Of a stretch of DNA of 57,671 nt, positions 15,712 to 24,413 are shown piece after piece. A program made the translations under genes and the position numbers. The stretch is taken from positions 1-57,671 of the forward strand of contig JBKHBT010000011.1 of NCBI GenBank assembly GCA_046542255.1, given 5' to 3'. Position 1 is the stretch's first letter. Each line of letters starts with the position of its first letter. The stretch comes from JBKHBT01 sp046542255 (GTDB lineage Bacteria; UBP14; UBA6098; JBKHBT01). A model generated the notes under the pieces. It saw only the letters and a program-made list of their open reading frames with translations, was not told where the DNA came from and did not search any database.

Positions 15712-16401
15712 ATGGCAGAATTCAATGGTTTCCCGATAGAGATGAGCAAATTCTTCACAGAATTATCAATAAACAATACCAAAAAATGGTTCGATGAGCA
15801 TCGAGATGAATATGAAAATTATGTTCGAGAGCCTGCAAGAGCTTTCGTTCAGGCAATGGCCGAACCCTTGAAAAAAATGGTTCCCGGAATCAATGCAATT
15901 CCAAAAGTAAACCGCTCGCTTTTTCGAATAAATAGAGATCTAAGATTCAGCAAAAACAAAGAACCATACAAAACAAATCTCGGACTCCTATTCTGGGAAG
16001 GAGCATTGAAAAAAAGAACAAGATATCCCGGCCTCTATTTGCAATATAGTACCGATTTTTCATTCTTAGGCTCAGGAATGTACAGTACCGATAAAGAGAA
16101 CCTCAAGCTCTGGCGTGAAGCTCTAACAAGAAAAGCCTTTGCCAAAAATCTATATGAAACAATTGAAAGCCTGAAAAAGATGGGCTATATGGTCAAAGGC
16201 AAACACTATAAAAGGAAGCCTGCTGGATATGAAATCAATAAGTACAATGAAGAACTACTTCTATATCGTGGAATTTGGACTATGAAAGAAATAAAGGATG
16301 ATGATATTTTCTTCAAACCCGAATTGGTTGATTTTTGCATCGATCATTTTAGGAATCTAAAACCACTTCACCAATTGCTCGTTGAAATCCAGACGGCATG
16401 A
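15712..16401 (+). CDS. DUF2461 family protein
   Basis: 229 residues, full length for the DUF2461 (TIGR02453) family. Recognised by NNTKKWFDEHRDEYE near residue 20, the arginine-rich SLFRINRDLRFSKNKEPYKTN in the middle and LYLQYS. The biochemical role of the family is unknown. AAGGAG lies 5 bases before the ATG. It is the first of four closely spaced plus-strand genes and may head that unit. Confidence 0.9.
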   Translation: MAEFNGFPIEMSKFFTELSINNTKKWFDEHRDEYENYVREPARAFVQAMAEPLKKMVPGINAIPKVNRSLFRINRDLRFSKNKEPYKTNLGLLFWEGALKKRTRYPGLYLQYSTDFSFLGSGMYSTDKENLKLWREALTRKAFAKNLYETIESLKKMGYMVKGKHYKRKPAGYEINKYNEELLLYRGIWTMKEIKDDDIFFKPELVDFCIDHFRNLKPLHQLLVEIQTA

Positions 16402-16467
16402 GTTTTTATTTTTTATTGCGGCAGGAAGAAAAGTTAGCTATACTTAAAATAAACAAAGGATGGCTAA

Positions 16468-16914
16468 ATGAAAATTGATTATTCAAAAGAAAAAATAATT
16501 ATCCCAAAATATCCGACATGCTTTGTATGCGGCCCAGAAAACAAACGCGGGCTTGGCCTTACATTCATCGCTTATGGCGATATGGTCGAGGCGGAATTTA
16601 TACCCGAAAAGAATCTCTGTGGCTATACAGGAATCGTCCACGGCGGCATAACTGCTTCGATAATAGATGAAGGCATGGGATGGACTGCTTATGCCCAAAC
16701 GCGAAAATTCTATCTAACTGCAGAACTTCAACTACGTTATAAAAAGCCAGTAAAATATGGCAGGAAATATATCTTCCGCGCTAAGCTTATAGATATCAAA
16801 AAAAAGCTTTTCAAAGCAGAAGGCGAACTTGTAGATTCTGAAGATGGAACAATTTGTGTAACTGGTTTTGCCAAATATTTCCTGGTTGACGGTAATCCTG
16901 AAGACGAAGTTTGA
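16468..16914 (+). CDS. Hotdog-fold thioesterase (PaaI-like)
   Basis: 148 residues. The motif GIVHGGITASIIDEGMGW, with the HGG loop and catalytic acidic residue, is typical of PaaI/YbgC-like hotdog thioesterases that hydrolyse acyl-CoA esters. The N terminus carries CFVCGPENKRGLGL, seen in a subgroup of these proteins. The substrate is not evident. It sits 9 bases before the DNA glycosylase gene. Confidence 0.88.
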   Translation: MKIDYSKEKIIIPKYPTCFVCGPENKRGLGLTFIAYGDMVEAEFIPEKNLCGYTGIVHGGITASIIDEGMGWTAYAQTRKFYLTAELQLRYKKPVKYGRKYIFRAKLIDIKKKLFKAEGELVDSEDGTICVTGFAKYFLVDGNPEDEV

Positions 16915-16923
16915 TATAGAAAA

Positions 16924-17631
16924 ATGAAGAAAAATTCTCTTCCCTTCCTAAGAGAGCTGGATAAAAAACTCAAGGATATTTTCGGCTATCCCGATATTAG
17001 AGCTGAAAATGACTCTACTGGCGCCCTTATAAGAGGAATTCTTTCCGCGAATACAAATGATGTAAATCGTGACAGAGCATTTTCCAGGCTCGAATCCGAA
17101 TATAAAAATACTACAATCGATTGGGAAAAAGTAGCATCAACCCCAGAAGAAAAACTTGCCGAAATCATAAAACCAGCAGGTATGAGCATGATACGGGCCG
17201 AAAGGATAAAAGGCGCCTTGGAATGGCTAAAAAAAGAATTCGGAGAATATTCAGCAAAAAATCTTCTCGAAATAGATCAGGATATTGCATATCAAAAACT
17301 TCAGGAAATAAAAGGAATAGGCGCAAAGACTGCGGCTGTATTCCTTGTTTTCAATGGTGAGAAAGGCAAAATCAAATATTTTCCGGTCGATACGCATATC
17401 CATAGAGTCGCTGCCAGAATAGGAATATTCCCAGCAAAATACTCCCCAGCTAAAATGATCGTAAAATTCACCGAAATTGTCGAACCAGAAATAGTCATCA
17501 GCCTTCACATCAATATGATAGAGTTGGGAAGACATATCTGTCGCTCCAGAAAGGCAATATGCTTCGAATGCCCTATTATAGATATTTGCGAACAAAAACT
17601 ACCCAAAGTTAAAATAGCAAAGGAAAACTAA
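16924..17631 (+). CDS. Endonuclease III-like DNA glycosylase
   Basis: 235 residues. The helix-hairpin-helix is KGIGAKTAAVFLVF, with the catalytic Lys expected in GAKTA, and the catalytic Asp is in VDTHIHRVAARIGI. The C-terminal [4Fe-4S] signature is complete: Cys-x6-Cys-x2-Cys-x5-Cys in ICRSRKAICFECPIIDIC. Such enzymes excise oxidised pyrimidines and cleave the abasic site in base-excision repair. Sequence divergence from classical Nth leaves open a specialised Nth-like or thymine-glycosylase member. Its TAA is followed at once by the KdsC-like ATG. Confidence 0.9.
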   Translation: MKKNSLPFLRELDKKLKDIFGYPDIRAENDSTGALIRGILSANTNDVNRDRAFSRLESEYKNTTIDWEKVASTPEEKLAEIIKPAGMSMIRAERIKGALEWLKKEFGEYSAKNLLEIDQDIAYQKLQEIKGIGAKTAAVFLVFNGEKGKIKYFPVDTHIHRVAARIGIFPAKYSPAKMIVKFTEIVEPEIVISLHINMIELGRHICRSRKAICFECPIIDICEQKLPKVKIAKEN

Positions 17632-18198
17632 ATGGCAAAATTTAATCTTTACCCGAAAATAAAAGACTTAAAATTATTGATTTTGGATGTCGATGGTGTT
17701 TTCACGCAAGGCGGTATAACATATATCAGCGGAGAAAATACATCGAGGCGTTTCGATGTCAAAGATGGACTCGGCCTTGTGGTTATGGCTGCACATGATT
17801 TCAAATTGGCGATTATTACCGGCAAGAAAAATGAAATGGTCAAAAGAAGAGCAGAAATATTAGGAATTTCAGATGTTTTCCAGAGCTTTCCACATAAATC
17901 GGAAGCATATGAGCAGCTTAAGAAAAAGTATAAATTTGCTGACCATGAATGTGCCTTCATTGGCGATGACCTTATCGATATCGCCGTTTTGAGACAGGTT
18001 GGTTTTGGTGTGGCTGTGGCAGATGCACATCCTGCGGCAAAGCAGGTAGCAGATTATATTACATTCAAACCAGGCGGAAGTGGCGCAATCAGAGAAGTTG
18101 TCGATTTGATTTTATCTTTTAAGAGCGGAGAATTCTCAAGAAATATCCCGATTCCAGAAAAATTAGCAACAAGGTGGAAAATCAATAAACTGGCCTGA
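17632..18198 (+). CDS. KdsC-like HAD phosphatase (Kdo 8-phosphate phosphatase)
   Basis: 188 residues, the size of KdsC. HAD motifs are LLILDVDGVFTQGGI (nucleophile Asp), IITGKKN, and FIGDDLIDIAVL. KdsC removes phosphate from 3-deoxy-D-manno-octulosonate 8-phosphate to make Kdo for lipid A core sugars. The KdsD-type isomerase at 32212 supplies the same pathway, supporting this call. The close relative that acts on N-acylneuraminate 9-phosphate cannot be fully excluded. It starts directly after the glycosylase stop and ends next to the convergent secreted-protein gene. Confidence 0.88.
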   Translation: MAKFNLYPKIKDLKLLILDVDGVFTQGGITYISGENTSRRFDVKDGLGLVVMAAHDFKLAIITGKKNEMVKRRAEILGISDVFQSFPHKSEAYEQLKKKYKFADHECAFIGDDLIDIAVLRQVGFGVAVADAHPAAKQVADYITFKPGGSGAIREVVDLILSFKSGEFSRNIPIPEKLATRWKINKLA

Positions 18199-18876
18199 TT
18201 ATTCGATTACATGCCCACGATACGGACTAATTTCGCCACGCAGAACACGTTTTATCATTCTATTAGTTAGCACCCTAAATTTCAAGATTTCATCACTTTT
18301 GGCATCGCCATAAAGGACTTTCCGCTTTAGGGTTCCGAAATGTGATGAGCTAAGGTGATTTAGATCGAGAAATTCTTTATAATTCCAGACCAACTCTACT
18401 TTTTCCCCGGTTGAAATTCTTTCAAAGATAATTACATAGATATAGTTCGACTTTGAAAGGCTATCTTCTATAATCCAGTTTTTGGGAGCTTCATTGCTAA
18501 TATTATTTGCATTCAGGATATCGGCTACTATCTTGCAAACTCCATAGGATTCGCTTGTAATTATTTTGATATCAGACCTATCTCCTACAGAATCTTCTGG
18601 AAATAGAACTTCGATTGCTCCCTTTGTCATTACAAATGCACTCAAAACATCCTCTGAAAGATAGCCATACCAACGCACCATATCGATCAAATTGATATGG
18701 GCTTTGGCAGAATCATCCCGTGATATACCGGCATTATAAAGCATCGGATCGATTAAAACAATTTCACCATATTCATCATAGATTACTCCATCGTAATCTT
18801 CACCACGCAAAGGGCAATCTTCTGCAAATAATGCACCTATAAATATTAACAAAAAAATTGAAATTGTCTTATTCAT
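18199..18876 (-). CDS. Secreted protein of unknown function
   Basis: About 225 residues. ATG at 18876 is chosen because it yields MNKTISIFLLIFIGALFAEDCPL, a clear signal peptide, and overlaps the ABC-F stop by 8 bases (translational coupling). Longer in-frame versions would overlap the upstream gene further and hide the signal. The mature part is acidic, with no recognised motif; it contains a segment VELVWNYKEFLDLNHL. Cys24 follows ALFAED, which does not fit a lipobox. Role unknown. Confidence 0.7.
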   Translation of the reverse strand: MNKTISIFLLIFIGALFAEDCPLRGEDYDGVIYDEYGEIVLIDPMLYNAGISRDDSAKAHINLIDMVRWYGYLSEDVLSAFVMTKGAIEVLFPEDSVGDRSDIKIITSESYGVCKIVADILNANNISNEAPKNWIIEDSLSKSNYIYVIIFERISTGEKVELVWNYKEFLDLNHLSSSHFGTLKRKVLYGDAKSDEILKFRVLTNRMIKRVLRGEISPYRGHVIE

Positions 18877-20767
18877 CTTCCAGCTCCATCGAAATTTCTT
18901 CCCATTTCCACATAAGATCTGCAATTTCGTCTTCCAGTCTTTTATGGTCATCCATAACGGCTTTGCATCTTGCTTCTGATGATGCCACAGCAGGTACTCC
19001 GAGAAGATCGGCGACTTTCGCTAATTCGCTTTCTTTTTCGGCAACCAGCTTTTCGATTTTCTCGAGTTCTGTTCTAAGTTTTTGTGGGCTTTTTTTTCTT
19101 CTCTTAGAGCTTGTTTTCATTTTTGGGCTTTGTTTTTTTTCTACTTTCTTCTCTTGTTTTATTTGCACTCTTTTCTGACGCCTATGATCTCTTTGGCGGA
19201 TATAATGGTCTATCCCGCCTTCGGAAATTTGCATTTCTCCCTTTTCGATAGCCCAGATTTTTTCGACTGTATTTCGCAGAAAATATCTATCATGACTGAC
19301 GATTATGCATGTACCTTTGTATTGCCTGATAGCTTCTTCAAGTGCTCGCATTGCAATTATATCGAGATGATTAGTCGGCTCATCCAGAACCAACAGATTA
19401 TCGCCTTCCAAAAGTAATTTCAATATCGAAAGCTTGGCTATCTCGCCACCGGAGAAATCCCCTACAGCACGAAAAACATCGTCTCCACGAATATTGAAAA
19501 TGGCAAGCAGCGACCTGATTCTTCCATCTGTCAATGTTCCATCGAATTCGCGAATTGTGTCGAAAGGCGACATCGATGTATCGATATCTTCGGAACCCTG
19601 CGCAAAATAGCCCGGATTTATATTAACGCCCCATTTGATCATGCCCGATTTAACAGCGGGATCCTTATCACTCTCATGAGATTTCATAAGCTTTCGGAGC
19701 AGTGTTGATTTGCCTGAGCCGTTTTTTCCAAAAAGTCCGATTTTCTCGCCTCTTGTTATCATGGCAGAAAATGGCTCTACGAGTTTATGCCCTGATATTT
19801 CCACCGGCATTTTCTTGACCTGTAGAACATCATCACCACCGCGAATCTCTGGCTGGAAATTAAATTCCAGTACCTGTTCAGAAACCGGTTTATCGAGAAT
19901 ATCGATTTTTTCGAGCATTTTTCTTCTTGCCTGCGCCTGTTTGGTTTTCTGTCCGGCGAGGTTTTTTCTTATGAAGGCTTTCTCTTTCTCGATCATTTCC
20001 TGCTGCTGATTATATTGCTTTCGCATATATTCCCATAGGTCTTCGCGTGGCTTTCGGGATTCTGTGAAATTTCCTGTGAAAATATAAAGCTTACCGCTTG
20101 TAAGCTCTGCCGTTTTTGTAGTAACAAGGTCGAGAAAATACCTATCATGACTCACAACGATATATGGAGTATCGCCTTTTCGAAGGAAATCAGCGAGCCA
20201 TTCCAGGCCATCATAATCGATATTATTTGTAGGCTCATCGAGCAAATAAAGGTCAGGTTCAGCAATTAGCATTCTTGCGATATAGGCTCTTTCTCTCTCG
20301 CCACCAGAAAGCCGAGATGCTGGAAACTCCGGCCTTTCGGGGTCGAAGCCAAGTCCAGTCAGGATTTGCTTTGCCTTTTGATGGAGCATATATCCGCCTC
20401 GCATCTCAAAATTCGACTGGAGCTTGACATATTCCGGCGGACAAATACCTTTGGATTCATACTCTTCCAGCTTTTTTTTTATCTTGAATAATGGACTTCC
20501 CGACATTACCAGCTCGATTATTGATCCATGGCCTTTGCCATGAGTCATCTGCGTGAGATATCCTATTCGAACATCGCCATTACGAAATACATCGCCCTCT
20601 GTTGCTTCATATTCACCGATTATAATTTTAAGAAGCGTTGTTTTTCCGCTGCCATTTGTTCCGACAAGGCCCAGACGTGTATCAGTAGTGATATTAAGGT
20701 CGATACCATGAAAAATCTCGGTGGCGCCAAAAGACATACCTACATTATTTAAACTTATTAAGCTCAT
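18869..20767 (-). CDS. ABC-F family ATPase
   Basis: 632 residues with two ABC domains and no membrane segments. Walker A: GTNGSGKT and GKNGSGKST; signatures LSGGERERAYIAR and FSGGEIAKLSI; Walker B: LYLLDEPTNNID and LLVLDEPTNHLD. A linker rich in Lys/Arg joins the domains and a C-terminal coiled coil (about 540-632, KLRTELEKIEKLVAEKESELAKV) follows. ABC-F proteins act on the ribosome at stalled or antibiotic-bound complexes. Length and coiled-coil tail resemble Uup-type members, but subfamily cannot be fixed by eye. A likely promoter region is shared divergently with the PIG-L gene (20768-20931). Confidence 0.93.
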   Translation of the reverse strand: MSLISLNNVGMSFGATEIFHGIDLNITTDTRLGLVGTNGSGKTTLLKIIIGEYEATEGDVFRNGDVRIGYLTQMTHGKGHGSIIELVMSGSPLFKIKKKLEEYESKGICPPEYVKLQSNFEMRGGYMLHQKAKQILTGLGFDPERPEFPASRLSGGERERAYIARMLIAEPDLYLLDEPTNNIDYDGLEWLADFLRKGDTPYIVVSHDRYFLDLVTTKTAELTSGKLYIFTGNFTESRKPREDLWEYMRKQYNQQQEMIEKEKAFIRKNLAGQKTKQAQARRKMLEKIDILDKPVSEQVLEFNFQPEIRGGDDVLQVKKMPVEISGHKLVEPFSAMITRGEKIGLFGKNGSGKSTLLRKLMKSHESDKDPAVKSGMIKWGVNINPGYFAQGSEDIDTSMSPFDTIREFDGTLTDGRIRSLLAIFNIRGDDVFRAVGDFSGGEIAKLSILKLLLEGDNLLVLDEPTNHLDIIAMRALEEAIRQYKGTCIIVSHDRYFLRNTVEKIWAIEKGEMQISEGGIDHYIRQRDHRRQKRVQIKQEKKVEKKQSPKMKTSSKRRKKSPQKLRTELEKIEKLVAEKESELAKVADLLGVPAVASSEARCKAVMDDHKRLEDEIADLMWKWEEISMELEDE

Positions 20768-20877
20768 AACCTCCTTTTCAAGTTTGCAAAGCCCAAATAA
20801 CTTATATCAAAAGTCAAATTTTGGAAACAAATTTTTTGGCATTATTGCTACTTCTTATTTTTCCAAATTTATTCTTA

Positions 20878-20906
20878 TTGAAATTTTGCTATCAGGGCCT
20901 ATATTT
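20878..20906 (+). promoter_or_regulatory. Candidate promoter of the PIG-L/GNAT pair
   Basis: TTGAAA (20878-20883) with TATATT (20900-20905) at 16-base spacing, 27 bases before the ATG. Moderate match. Confidence 0.45.
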
Positions 20907-20931
20907 ATAAAAAATTGAGCAAAGAGGGAAT

Positions 20932-21615
20932 ATGAAAAAAATTATGGTCATAGCACCCCATCCGGATGATGAAACCCTTGGCCTCGGTGGCACTATACTT
21001 AAATATAAAAACCTGGGCCACAAAGTTTATTGGCTTCTAATCACTGATAGAATTTCAAATTTTGATTATAAAAACAAAACTAACTGCAAAGAGAATATTG
21101 CTATCAATAATAGGCAAGCAGAAATCGAAAAAGTTGCAAAACTATATGATTTCGATGATTACTTCCAGCTAAAGCTTCCAGATATGTTTCTGGATGACTT
21201 GCCAATAGCCAAAATAATTGGAAAAATACAAAAAAAGATTCAGTCGATTAAACCAGATACTGTCTATATTCCTTTCCATAATGATATTCATACTGATCAT
21301 CAGATTGTATTTAAGGCATCTATGACATCTTTGAAAATATTCAGAGCGCCTTTTATTCGACAGATACTTATGTATGAAATCCCGTCCTCCACTAATCTGG
21401 CAATAGGCCAACAGTTTACACCAAATCTATTTGAGAACATCGGTGATTTACTCGAGAAAAAACTGGAGATATATTCGGTATATAAATCAGAAATCCTGAA
21501 ATCACCATATTCACGATCATTCGATTCGCTGCGAAGCTTTGCAAGACATCGAGGCGCAAGAGCTGGTTGTTATTATGCCGAGGCATTCAGGTTGATTTTC
21601 CAAAAAAACGATTAA
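20932..21615 (+). CDS. PIG-L/LmbE family deacetylase
   Basis: 227 residues. Zinc motif APHPDDETLGLGG at the N terminus and HTDHQIVF in the middle are characteristic of PIG-L deacetylases, which remove acetyl groups from N-acetylglucosamine-type sugars or related small molecules. Together with the GNAT gene 33 bases downstream it could modify an amino sugar, but no substrate can be read. GAGGGA precedes the ATG. Confidence 0.92.
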   Translation: MKKIMVIAPHPDDETLGLGGTILKYKNLGHKVYWLLITDRISNFDYKNKTNCKENIAINNRQAEIEKVAKLYDFDDYFQLKLPDMFLDDLPIAKIIGKIQKKIQSIKPDTVYIPFHNDIHTDHQIVFKASMTSLKIFRAPFIRQILMYEIPSSTNLAIGQQFTPNLFENIGDLLEKKLEIYSVYKSEILKSPYSRSFDSLRSFARHRGARAGCYYAEAFRLIFQKND

Positions 21616-21648
21616 TCGTGATAATAATTCCATAAAAGGGCATTACAA

Positions 21649-22236
21649 ATGAAAAATTCAAATTATTACTGGCAGGGTAAAAAAGTCAAGCTTCGTGCAA
21701 TGGAACCTAAAGATGTAAAAATATGGCTCGAAGAAGACGAAGATTCCGAAGCTGTTCGCTTTCTGAATTATGGCATGGAACTTCCGAAACATAGCAAAGA
21801 TGCCGCCAATTTTGCAGAGAATTATTCCTATTTCAAAAACTCAGATAAAAGGATAATGTTCACTATCGAGAATCTTGAAGGAAAAATCGTTGGTGGAATG
21901 AATATCCATACAATCGATAGAAAAAATGGCACATTCGGCATTGGCTCGAGAATCTATCGAAAATATCGAGGCCATGGATATGCTATTGATGCCAAAAAAG
22001 TCATCCTGCGATACTGCTTCTTCGAGATGCGAATGCATAAATACAATGCCGGCTGCATGGCGAATAATGATGCTATAATATCCCATTATAAAAAACTTGG
22101 CTTAAAGCAAGAAGGCATCAGGCGAGAAAGCATCTATTCCGAAGGCAAATATATCGATGAATTGCTCTTCGGATTGACGAAGGATGAATTCATCGAAAAT
22201 GAAAAGTCTATGTATTCAAAAAATAATAGTCGATAA
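21649..22236 (+). CDS. GNAT N-acetyltransferase (RimJ/RimL type)
   Basis: 195 residues. GNAT features: KVKLRAMEPKD at the start and the acetyl-CoA binding region GIGSRIYRKYRGHGYAIDA (Q/RxxGxG/A as YRGHGYA), followed by NDAIISHYKKLGLKQEG. Members acetylate protein N termini, antibiotics or small amines. Likely cotranscribed with the PIG-L gene. Convergent with malQ, 9 bases apart. Confidence 0.9.
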   Translation: MKNSNYYWQGKKVKLRAMEPKDVKIWLEEDEDSEAVRFLNYGMELPKHSKDAANFAENYSYFKNSDKRIMFTIENLEGKIVGGMNIHTIDRKNGTFGIGSRIYRKYRGHGYAIDAKKVILRYCFFEMRMHKYNAGCMANNDAIISHYKKLGLKQEGIRRESIYSEGKYIDELLFGLTKDEFIENEKSMYSKNNSR

Positions 22237-22245
22237 TTATATCAC

Positions 22246-23832
22246 TTAATCTGGCTCGACTGCTTTTCTTGGATCTGGGGTCTTACCATCTGCAAATTTT
22301 TCTTCTACTTCATAAGATGTTCTTCCATACAGATCAGCATGATATTTTAGCATAGCGATATGCGATTGCTTTATCAAATCCCACTGAAAACGCCATTGCC
22401 AATTGCCTTTTGCCGTGCCGGGTACATTCATCCTTCCAGATGAATCGAGCCCGATTACATCCTGCAATGGAACGACTGCCCATCTTGCATTTGAGCCCCA
22501 TGCAGCACGCATAATCTCCAAAGGTGCCCTATCATCAGAACAATTGAAATAGCGGCGTACATGGTCTTTTTCTTTTTCAGCAGCTTTTTGATACCAGCCG
22601 AGTGTTGTGTTATTATCATGTGTTCCAGTATAGACAAAGCAGTTTTCGATATGATTATGTGGTAGATATGCATTTTGCGCTCTCCCACCGAAAGCAAATT
22701 GAAGAATCTTCATGCCGGGTAAATGGAAATCATCGCGAAGCTCTTCTACATCTTCTGTGATGACGCCAAGGTCTTCTGCAATGAGCGGTAATTTTTGGCC
22801 TTCATGGCCAAGTTTTCTTTGCAAGGCAGCGAAGAAATCATGTCCCGGGCCTTTAACCCACCTTCCATTCATCGCCGTCTTCTCGCCAGCGGGAACTTCC
22901 CAATATGCAGCAAAGCCTCTGAAATGGTCGATTCTAATGATATCGACAAGCTCTAACATTGCGCGAATTCTATTAATCCACCATGAATAATGGGCTTTCT
23001 TCATCTTTTTCCAATTATAGAGCGGATTTCCCCATAGTTGCCCGGTTTTGCTGAAATAATCGGGGGGAACTCCAGCAACAACAGTTGGATTGCCCTTATC
23101 ATCGAGATAGAATTTTTCGGGGTTTGCCCATACATCTGCGCTGTTTAATGCCACAAAAATTGGAATATCTCCAATAATTTTTATTCCTTTATCATTGGCA
23201 TATCTTTTCAGCAGATTCCATTGATGATAGAAAACAAATTGCGCAAGCTTATGAAATTCGATTTGGCTAGCATATTCATTACGGGCTTTGGAAAGTGCCT
23301 CTTTCTCTCTATGTACGAGCTCTTCTGGCCAGGTATTCCAGAGTCTATAATCATTCGCTTCTAATATTGCCATAAACAGCGAATAATCCTGTAGCCATTT
23401 GCGATTTTTCTTCTTGAAAACCTGATATCTTTCTTTCAGCTCGACACTTGCTTTTTCTTTGAATCTTTTCAAAGATTCTTTGAGAAGATGCAGTTTTTCT
23501 CGATTTACCAGATCGAAATCGACTTTTGATGGATTGCCCCTGGGAAAACTTTCCAGTTCAAATGGTGTCAAGAGTCCTTCCTGATAAAGCCAATCGAGGC
23601 TAATAAGAAGATGATTGCCGGCAAATGCGCTGTATGACTGATATGGTGAATTACCATATCCAGTTATGCCAAGCGGCAGAATTTGCCAGAGGGATTGCTC
23701 GGATTCATGTAAAAAATCTACAAACTTATATGCTTGTTTGCCGATATCGCCGATTCCAGAATTGCCCGGCAAAGAACTGGGGTGCAATAGAATCCCACAA
23801 AATCTATCTTGCTTTCTCTTGATTATTCCCAT
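22246..23832 (-). CDS. malQ: 4-alpha-glucanotransferase
   Basis: 528 residues, a GH77 enzyme that disproportionates maltodextrins by moving alpha-1,4-glucan chains. Family features: GILLHPSSLPGNSGIGDIG at the N terminus, the nucleophile Asp in IIRIDHFRGF, the acid/base Glu in IAEDLGVIT and the third carboxylate in TGTHDNNTT. Length is normal. It lies 107 bases downstream of the RseC-like gene and near the GH57 gene, consistent with a small alpha-glucan module. Confidence 0.96.
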   Translation of the reverse strand: MGIIKRKQDRFCGILLHPSSLPGNSGIGDIGKQAYKFVDFLHESEQSLWQILPLGITGYGNSPYQSYSAFAGNHLLISLDWLYQEGLLTPFELESFPRGNPSKVDFDLVNREKLHLLKESLKRFKEKASVELKERYQVFKKKNRKWLQDYSLFMAILEANDYRLWNTWPEELVHREKEALSKARNEYASQIEFHKLAQFVFYHQWNLLKRYANDKGIKIIGDIPIFVALNSADVWANPEKFYLDDKGNPTVVAGVPPDYFSKTGQLWGNPLYNWKKMKKAHYSWWINRIRAMLELVDIIRIDHFRGFAAYWEVPAGEKTAMNGRWVKGPGHDFFAALQRKLGHEGQKLPLIAEDLGVITEDVEELRDDFHLPGMKILQFAFGGRAQNAYLPHNHIENCFVYTGTHDNNTTLGWYQKAAEKEKDHVRRYFNCSDDRAPLEIMRAAWGSNARWAVVPLQDVIGLDSSGRMNVPGTAKGNWQWRFQWDLIKQSHIAMLKYHADLYGRTSYEVEEKFADGKTPDPRKAVEPD

Positions 23833-23939
23833 TTCATGCTCCTTTTATTCTTCGATATTTTATCGAATATAAGCTTTTTATTGCCATAGACAAGTTTAAT
23901 TACTATTTATAATATTAGGGATTTATTAAAAATTATAAA

Positions 23940-24413
23940 TCACAAATTTGGTGAATTTTTTCCTGCAAAAGTTTCGTTTTTGGGCAGTACCATCTCGATT
24001 TTATATGCCCATCTAGCTGTTGCTTTTTCAAATAGCTTGAAAAATGCTGCCAATGCATAATAAAGAAGCGAACCAGCCACAGCAATAAACAGAGCCAGCT
24101 TTTCAGGCATAAATTTATTTAAGGCAATAACTCCTAAAATGAGAATAATCACCGGTAAAATGAACATCAGAATAGCTGACATGATGTAGCCTCTTGCCGA
24201 TTGGCTTATGAGTACTCTATCTTTCTCGGTTGCGCCAAGATGATTGACAGCCCAAACAGGTTTTTCCTGGTCTTTCTCGGTAGCACACCCAGTCATCGGA
24301 CAGCTATTACATGCGGAAAAATCATCAATTTTGACAAGTGCAAGGTTTTTATTGGTTTCAAGTACAATGGCCTGTCTTTTGATTCCGGGATTTTGTTCAC
24401 ATGAATTAGACAT
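23940..24413 (-). CDS. RseC/MucC-like membrane protein
   Basis: 157 residues from ATG 24413, which overlaps the GH57 stop by 8 bases; longer in-frame starts would lie within the upstream gene. Cysteines in SACNSCPMTGC (near residue 37) match the cluster-binding-like motif of RseC. Two membrane helices follow (AILMFILPVIILILGVIAL and LALFIAVAGSLLYYALAAFF). RseC proteins are linked to SoxR reduction and sigma-E regulation and often lie with Rnf operons; here the neighbours are glucan enzymes, which is unusual. Confidence 0.85.
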   Translation of the reverse strand: MSNSCEQNPGIKRQAIVLETNKNLALVKIDDFSACNSCPMTGCATEKDQEKPVWAVNHLGATEKDRVLISQSARGYIMSAILMFILPVIILILGVIALNKFMPEKLALFIAVAGSLLYYALAAFFKLFEKATARWAYKIEMVLPKNETFAGKNSPNL